The position numbers and the translations under genes were made by a program. The notes under the pieces were generated by a model. The model saw only the letters and a program-made list of their open reading frames with translations, did not search any database and was not told the origin of the DNA. Positions 6,259 to 6,873 of a DNA stretch of 6,873 nucleotides are shown here, piece by piece. Origin of the DNA: Klenkia sp. (GTDB taxonomy: Bacteria > Actinomycetota > Actinomycetes > Mycobacteriales > Geodermatophilaceae); contig JAOPVM010000301.1 of assembly GCA_025966215.1 (NCBI GenBank), forward strand, positions 1 through 6,873. Reading direction: 5' to 3'. The number at the start of each line of letters is the position of its first letter. Within the stretch, counting starts at the first letter, position 1.

Positions 6259-6288
6259 ACCCAGCCGGTAACGGGCGCATAACGAAAC
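6255..6288. promoter_or_regulatory. Possible GlnR-like half-site array upstream of LivF-type gene
   Basis: Three half-sites ending in AAC recur: GTGAAC (6255-6260, over the hydrolase stop), GTAAC (6268-6272) and ATAAC (6279-6283), followed at once by GAAAC (6284-6288). GTAAC-N6-ATAAC approximates the actinobacterial GlnR pattern gTnAC-N6-GaAAC, with two mismatches in the second half. Its place about 75-90 bp ahead of the predicted start of a nitrogen-compound transporter gene makes it worth noting. Short and degenerate. Confidence 0.3.
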
Positions 6289-6300
6289 ACCCCTCCGGAT

Positions 6301-6327
6301 GCCGAACGGCGCGTCGGCCCTTCCCTT
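6301..6327 (+). terminator. Weak hairpin with pyrimidine tail after the hydrolase gene
   Basis: GCCGA (6301-6305) pairs with TCGGC (6314-6318) around an 8-nt loop, followed by a C/T-only tail (6319-6327). It lies 43 nt after the hydrolase stop. The stem is short and the tail is not a true T-run, so this is only a candidate. Confidence 0.3.
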
Positions 6328-6344
6328 GCCTCACAGCCGCCACC

Positions 6345-6350
6345 TAGTGT
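6345..6350 (+). promoter_or_regulatory. Putative -10 box (TAGTGT) for the LivF-type gene
   Basis: TAGTGT fits TANNNT; transcription would start near 6357, giving a leader of about 67 nt. The best -35 options (TTCCCT at 6321-6326, 18-bp spacer) are weak, suggesting an activator-dependent promoter or a wrong call. Confidence 0.35.
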
Positions 6351-6354
6351 CCGG

Positions 6355-6385
6355 CCTCACACCACGGACGTGAGGTAGACCACGT
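6355..6385. repeat. Nested inverted repeats with CACG/CGTG cores in the LivF leader
   Basis: CCTCAC (6355-6360) and GTGAGG (6370-6375) are perfect complements. Within and beyond them CACG-GA-CGTG (6363-6372) and ACGTG-N8-CACGT (6368-6372 and 6381-6385) also pair. A further CACGTG at 6421-6426 covers the start codon. The set could be an operator cluster or alternative RNA hairpins at the 5' end of the transcript. Confidence 0.4.
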
Positions 6386-6411
6386 TCTCGGTGCGTGCGA
6401 CCTCCACCGAC

Positions 6412-6417
6412 GAAGGG
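6412..6417 (+). promoter_or_regulatory. Ribosome binding site for the LivF-type gene
   Basis: GAAGGG ends 6 nt before GTG 6424 and supports that start over an in-frame GTG at 6391, which would add 11 residues not expected in this family. Confidence 0.65.
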
Positions 6418-6423
6418 CGGCAC

Positions 6424-6873
6424 GTGCTCGCAGTCAGCAACCTCGAGGTCGTCTACGACGACGTCGTGCTGGTGCTCCGGGGGGTGAGCCTCGAGGTCCC
6501 GGAGGGACAGGTCGTGGGCCTCCTGGGTGCCAACGGCGCCGGCAAGACGACCCTGCTCCGGGCGCTGTCCGGCCTGCTGGACATCCACCACGGCGCGGTC
6601 ACCCGCGGCCAGATCACCCTCGACGGCGAACGGATCGACCACCTGGACCCCCAGCAGGTCGTGGCCCGCGGCGTCAGCCAGGTGCTCGAGGGCCGCCGGG
6701 TGTTCGGGGAGTTCTCCGTGGAGGAGAACCTCCGGGTCGGCGCGCACACCAAGCCCAAGGACCGGGCCGCCAACCTGGAACGCGTCTTCACGCTGTTCCC
6801 CCGGCTGCTGGAACGGCGTACCCAGGCCGCGGGCTACCTGTCCGGTGGCGAGCAGCAGATGCTGGCCATCGGC
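6424..6873 (+). CDS. livF: LivF-type ABC transporter ATP-binding protein, C-terminus cut by window edge
   Basis: ATPase that powers import of branched-chain amino acids or related compounds by a HAAT-family ABC transporter; works on the inner face of the membrane with a LivG-type ATPase, two permeases and a binding protein. The first 150 codons are present. Walker A GANGAGKT is at 35-42, the Q-loop at Q86, the LivF-typical EGRRVF at 89-94 with SVEENL at 98-103, and the ABC signature LSGGEQQ at 139-145. Walker B, the switch histidine and roughly 90 further residues lie beyond the edge. The GTG start is fixed by GAAGGG upstream and by the usual LAVSNLEVVY opening. A 165-bp gap with a possible promoter and operator-like repeats precedes it, so it probably begins an operon whose permease genes should follow. 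UrtE-type urea or amide transporter ATPases are close relatives, but the EGRRVF motif favours LivF. The actual substrate cannot be told from this part. Confidence 0.92.
   Translation, partial: MLAVSNLEVVYDDVVLVLRGVSLEVPEGQVVGLLGANGAGKTTLLRALSGLLDIHHGAVTRGQITLDGERIDHLDPQQVVARGVSQVLEGRRVFGEFSVEENLRVGAHTKPKDRAANLERVFTLFPRLLERRTQAAGYLSGGEQQMLAIG

Overview
The window is a stretch of very GC-rich bacterial DNA (third codon positions almost all G or C) carrying seven protein-coding genes, five complete and one cut at each edge. Gene density, GTG starts, short gaps, probable leaderless transcripts and the protein families point to a high-GC actinomycete. A soil or rock actinobacterium such as a Geodermatophilaceae member (Blastococcus, Geodermatophilus, Modestobacter) would fit, but that placement is inference from style and family knowledge, not from a marker gene. 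I saw no rRNA, tRNA, CRISPR array, insertion sequence, phage gene or attachment site.

Left third (1-3049, minus strand): a two-gene operon. An NAD(P)-type aldehyde dehydrogenase (3049-1547) overlaps a GMC-family FAD-dependent alcohol/choline dehydrogenase-like gene (from 1550, running off the left edge) by four bases (GTGA). Together they would oxidise an alcohol to an aldehyde and then to a carboxylic acid. The aldehyde dehydrogenase ATG sits 8 nt behind a TANNNT-type -10 box, so the operon mRNA may be leaderless.

Middle (3050-4793): a 253-bp non-coding stretch, then a small two-helix membrane protein with a highly basic tail (minus strand). It is divergent, across 57 bp, from a 376-residue MetE-like zinc methyltransferase of the single-domain YxjG/YxjH type (plus strand).

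Right third (4794-6873, plus strand): a stand-alone STAS-domain anti-sigma-factor antagonist with a recognisable promoter, an HSL-family alpha/beta hydrolase (esterase/lipase), and, after a 165-bp regulatory gap, the first half of a LivF-type ATPase gene that probably opens a branched-chain amino acid (or related) ABC transporter operon.

The genes look like ordinary metabolic, transport and regulatory units. No multi-gene system unlike known ones is visible. The less routine points are the tight ALDH-GMC coupling, the orphan STAS gene with a dyad over its -35 box, the undescribed small membrane protein, and possible operator sequences (GlnR-like half-sites, CACGTG-type repeats) upstream of the transporter gene.
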